From the NCBI GenBank assembly GCA_023245725.1, contig JAHFJU010000082.1, positions 1 through 5,985 on the forward strand: DNA of 5,985 bases, written 5' to 3'. Source of the DNA: Candidatus Peregrinibacteria bacterium (GTDB lineage Bacteria; Patescibacteriota; Gracilibacteria; UBA1369; UM-FILTER-53-11). Position numbers and translations under genes: made by a program. Below are positions 5,629 through 5,985 of the stretch, one piece after another. The notes beneath the pieces are model-generated. The model was not told the origin of the DNA, ran no database searches, and saw only the letters and a program-made list of their open reading frames with translations. Each line of letters opens with the position of its first letter. Within the stretch, counting starts at the first letter, position 1.

Positions 5629-5985
5629 ATGGTACCAACCGAAGGACAAAAAACAGAATTGAAAAAAGCACTCGCCGCAGTTGAGGCTCAACGTGAGAAA
5701 ATAAAAGGAACCGCTGCAGAAGCAGAGATTGCCGTACGACTCGATGAAATTTCGGCTGCGATAAAGGCTGTTATGAAAGGGACATTATCGGCTGTTGATC
5801 TTACAAATTTGATTAAGGAAAAAACTGGACAGATTGCGGTAATAAAGAAAGGAGGCAACGCTGATGGCGGCAAAGACCCTGCCGCAGAGGCGAGCGATCT
5901 AAACGATGCAAACAAGTTGTGGCTGAGCGAGACAATACTAACCCCACAGTACGCTGGATCAGCTGCGATAACGTTTGAATTTCTC
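5629..5985 (+). CDS. Divergent paralog of the recognition protein family (3' end cut by window edge)
   Basis: The frame opens with ATG at 5629 (MVPTEGQKTELKKAL) and is open for 119 residues to the window end. Residues 1-75 are a helical charged module sharing AQREKIKG, EIA-RLD-I and AVDL with the gene at 1-365. Residues 76-93 are a Gly/Ala/Asp linker. From about 95 the sequence NKLWL and ILTPQY matches residues 535-558 of the ATPase fusion almost motif for motif. The protein therefore pairs a private helical N-terminus with the domain that the ATPase carries at its C-terminus. It is divergent from the operon with a 52-nt gap and has no Shine-Dalgarno; a TAATAT box lies only 2 nt before the ATG and cannot easily serve it. 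A signal peptide is absent. Role is inferred: an additional recognition or adaptor subunit, probably continuing into a lectin-like variable domain beyond the window. Confidence 0.8.
   Translation, partial: MVPTEGQKTELKKALAAVEAQREKIKGTAAEAEIAVRLDEISAAIKAVMKGTLSAVDLTNLIKEKTGQIAVIKKGGNADGGKDPAAEASDLNDANKLWLSETILTPQYAGSAAITFEFL
5935..5984 (+). repeat. Inverted repeat, right copy, within the recognition-domain coding sequence
   Basis: The right-hand partner of the repeat at 1-50, in inverted orientation and encoding ILTPQYAGSAAITFEF. A third, more diverged copy of the same coding region lies inside the ATPase fusion at about 1140-1215 on the minus strand. Confidence 0.8.

Noticed and set aside
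5370..5684. Plus-strand open frame bridging the divergent intergenic region
   Set aside because: It overlaps the 5' part of the vWA-like gene and the start of the gene at 5629 in another frame, and its translation shows no recognisable motif.

Overview
The window holds one compact accessory locus: a three-gene minus-strand operon flanked by paralogous genes of which only the 5' parts are present. I see no RNA gene, transposase, reverse transcriptase or CRISPR array. Base composition is mixed (about 32% GC in parts of the ATPase module, about 63% in parts of the domain shared by the flanking genes). None of the five genes has a convincing Shine-Dalgarno sequence at normal spacing. That, together with the gene families, would fit an uncultivated bacterium such as a Patescibacteria/CPR lineage. 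The taxonomic guess is weak.

Layout on the minus strand, in transcription order: (i) 5576-3150, an 808-residue protein with an N-terminal zincin-type HEAGH motif, a charged coiled-coil middle, and a C-terminal CobT/NorD-like von Willebrand A (vWA) fold whose metal-binding DxSxS motif is lost; (ii) 3141-2824, a 105-residue protein of unknown family; (iii) 2817-439, a 792-residue MoxR-type AAA+ ATPase fused through an Ala/Glu-rich linker to a C-terminal domain. The end of that domain resembles the C-type-lectin-like variable proteins of diversity-generating retroelements (DGRs). Gaps are 8 and 6 nt, so the three are almost surely co-transcribed. A sigma70-like promoter lies just before gene (i) and would give a nearly leaderless mRNA. 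After a 73-nt gap comes gene (iv), 365 to 1, cut by the window edge. Divergently, gene (v) runs from 5629 off the right end.

Genes (iv) and (v) are paralogs: a helical N-terminal module, a low-complexity linker, then the start of the same domain found after the linker of the ATPase. The locus therefore encodes at least three proteins carrying one shared domain, one of them joined to the ATPase. A reasonable model is a MoxR-vWA NTP-dependent conflict or sensing system in which the shared C-terminal domain recognises a target and may be diversified by a DGR whose template repeat and reverse transcriptase lie outside the window. Direct support: the domain motifs, the paralogy and the operon spacing. 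Inferred: the DGR link and any defence or sensing role.

The two window ends are near-identical inverted copies (47 of 50 bases), lying inside genes (iv) and (v). This may mark an assembly break at a multi-copy gene family.
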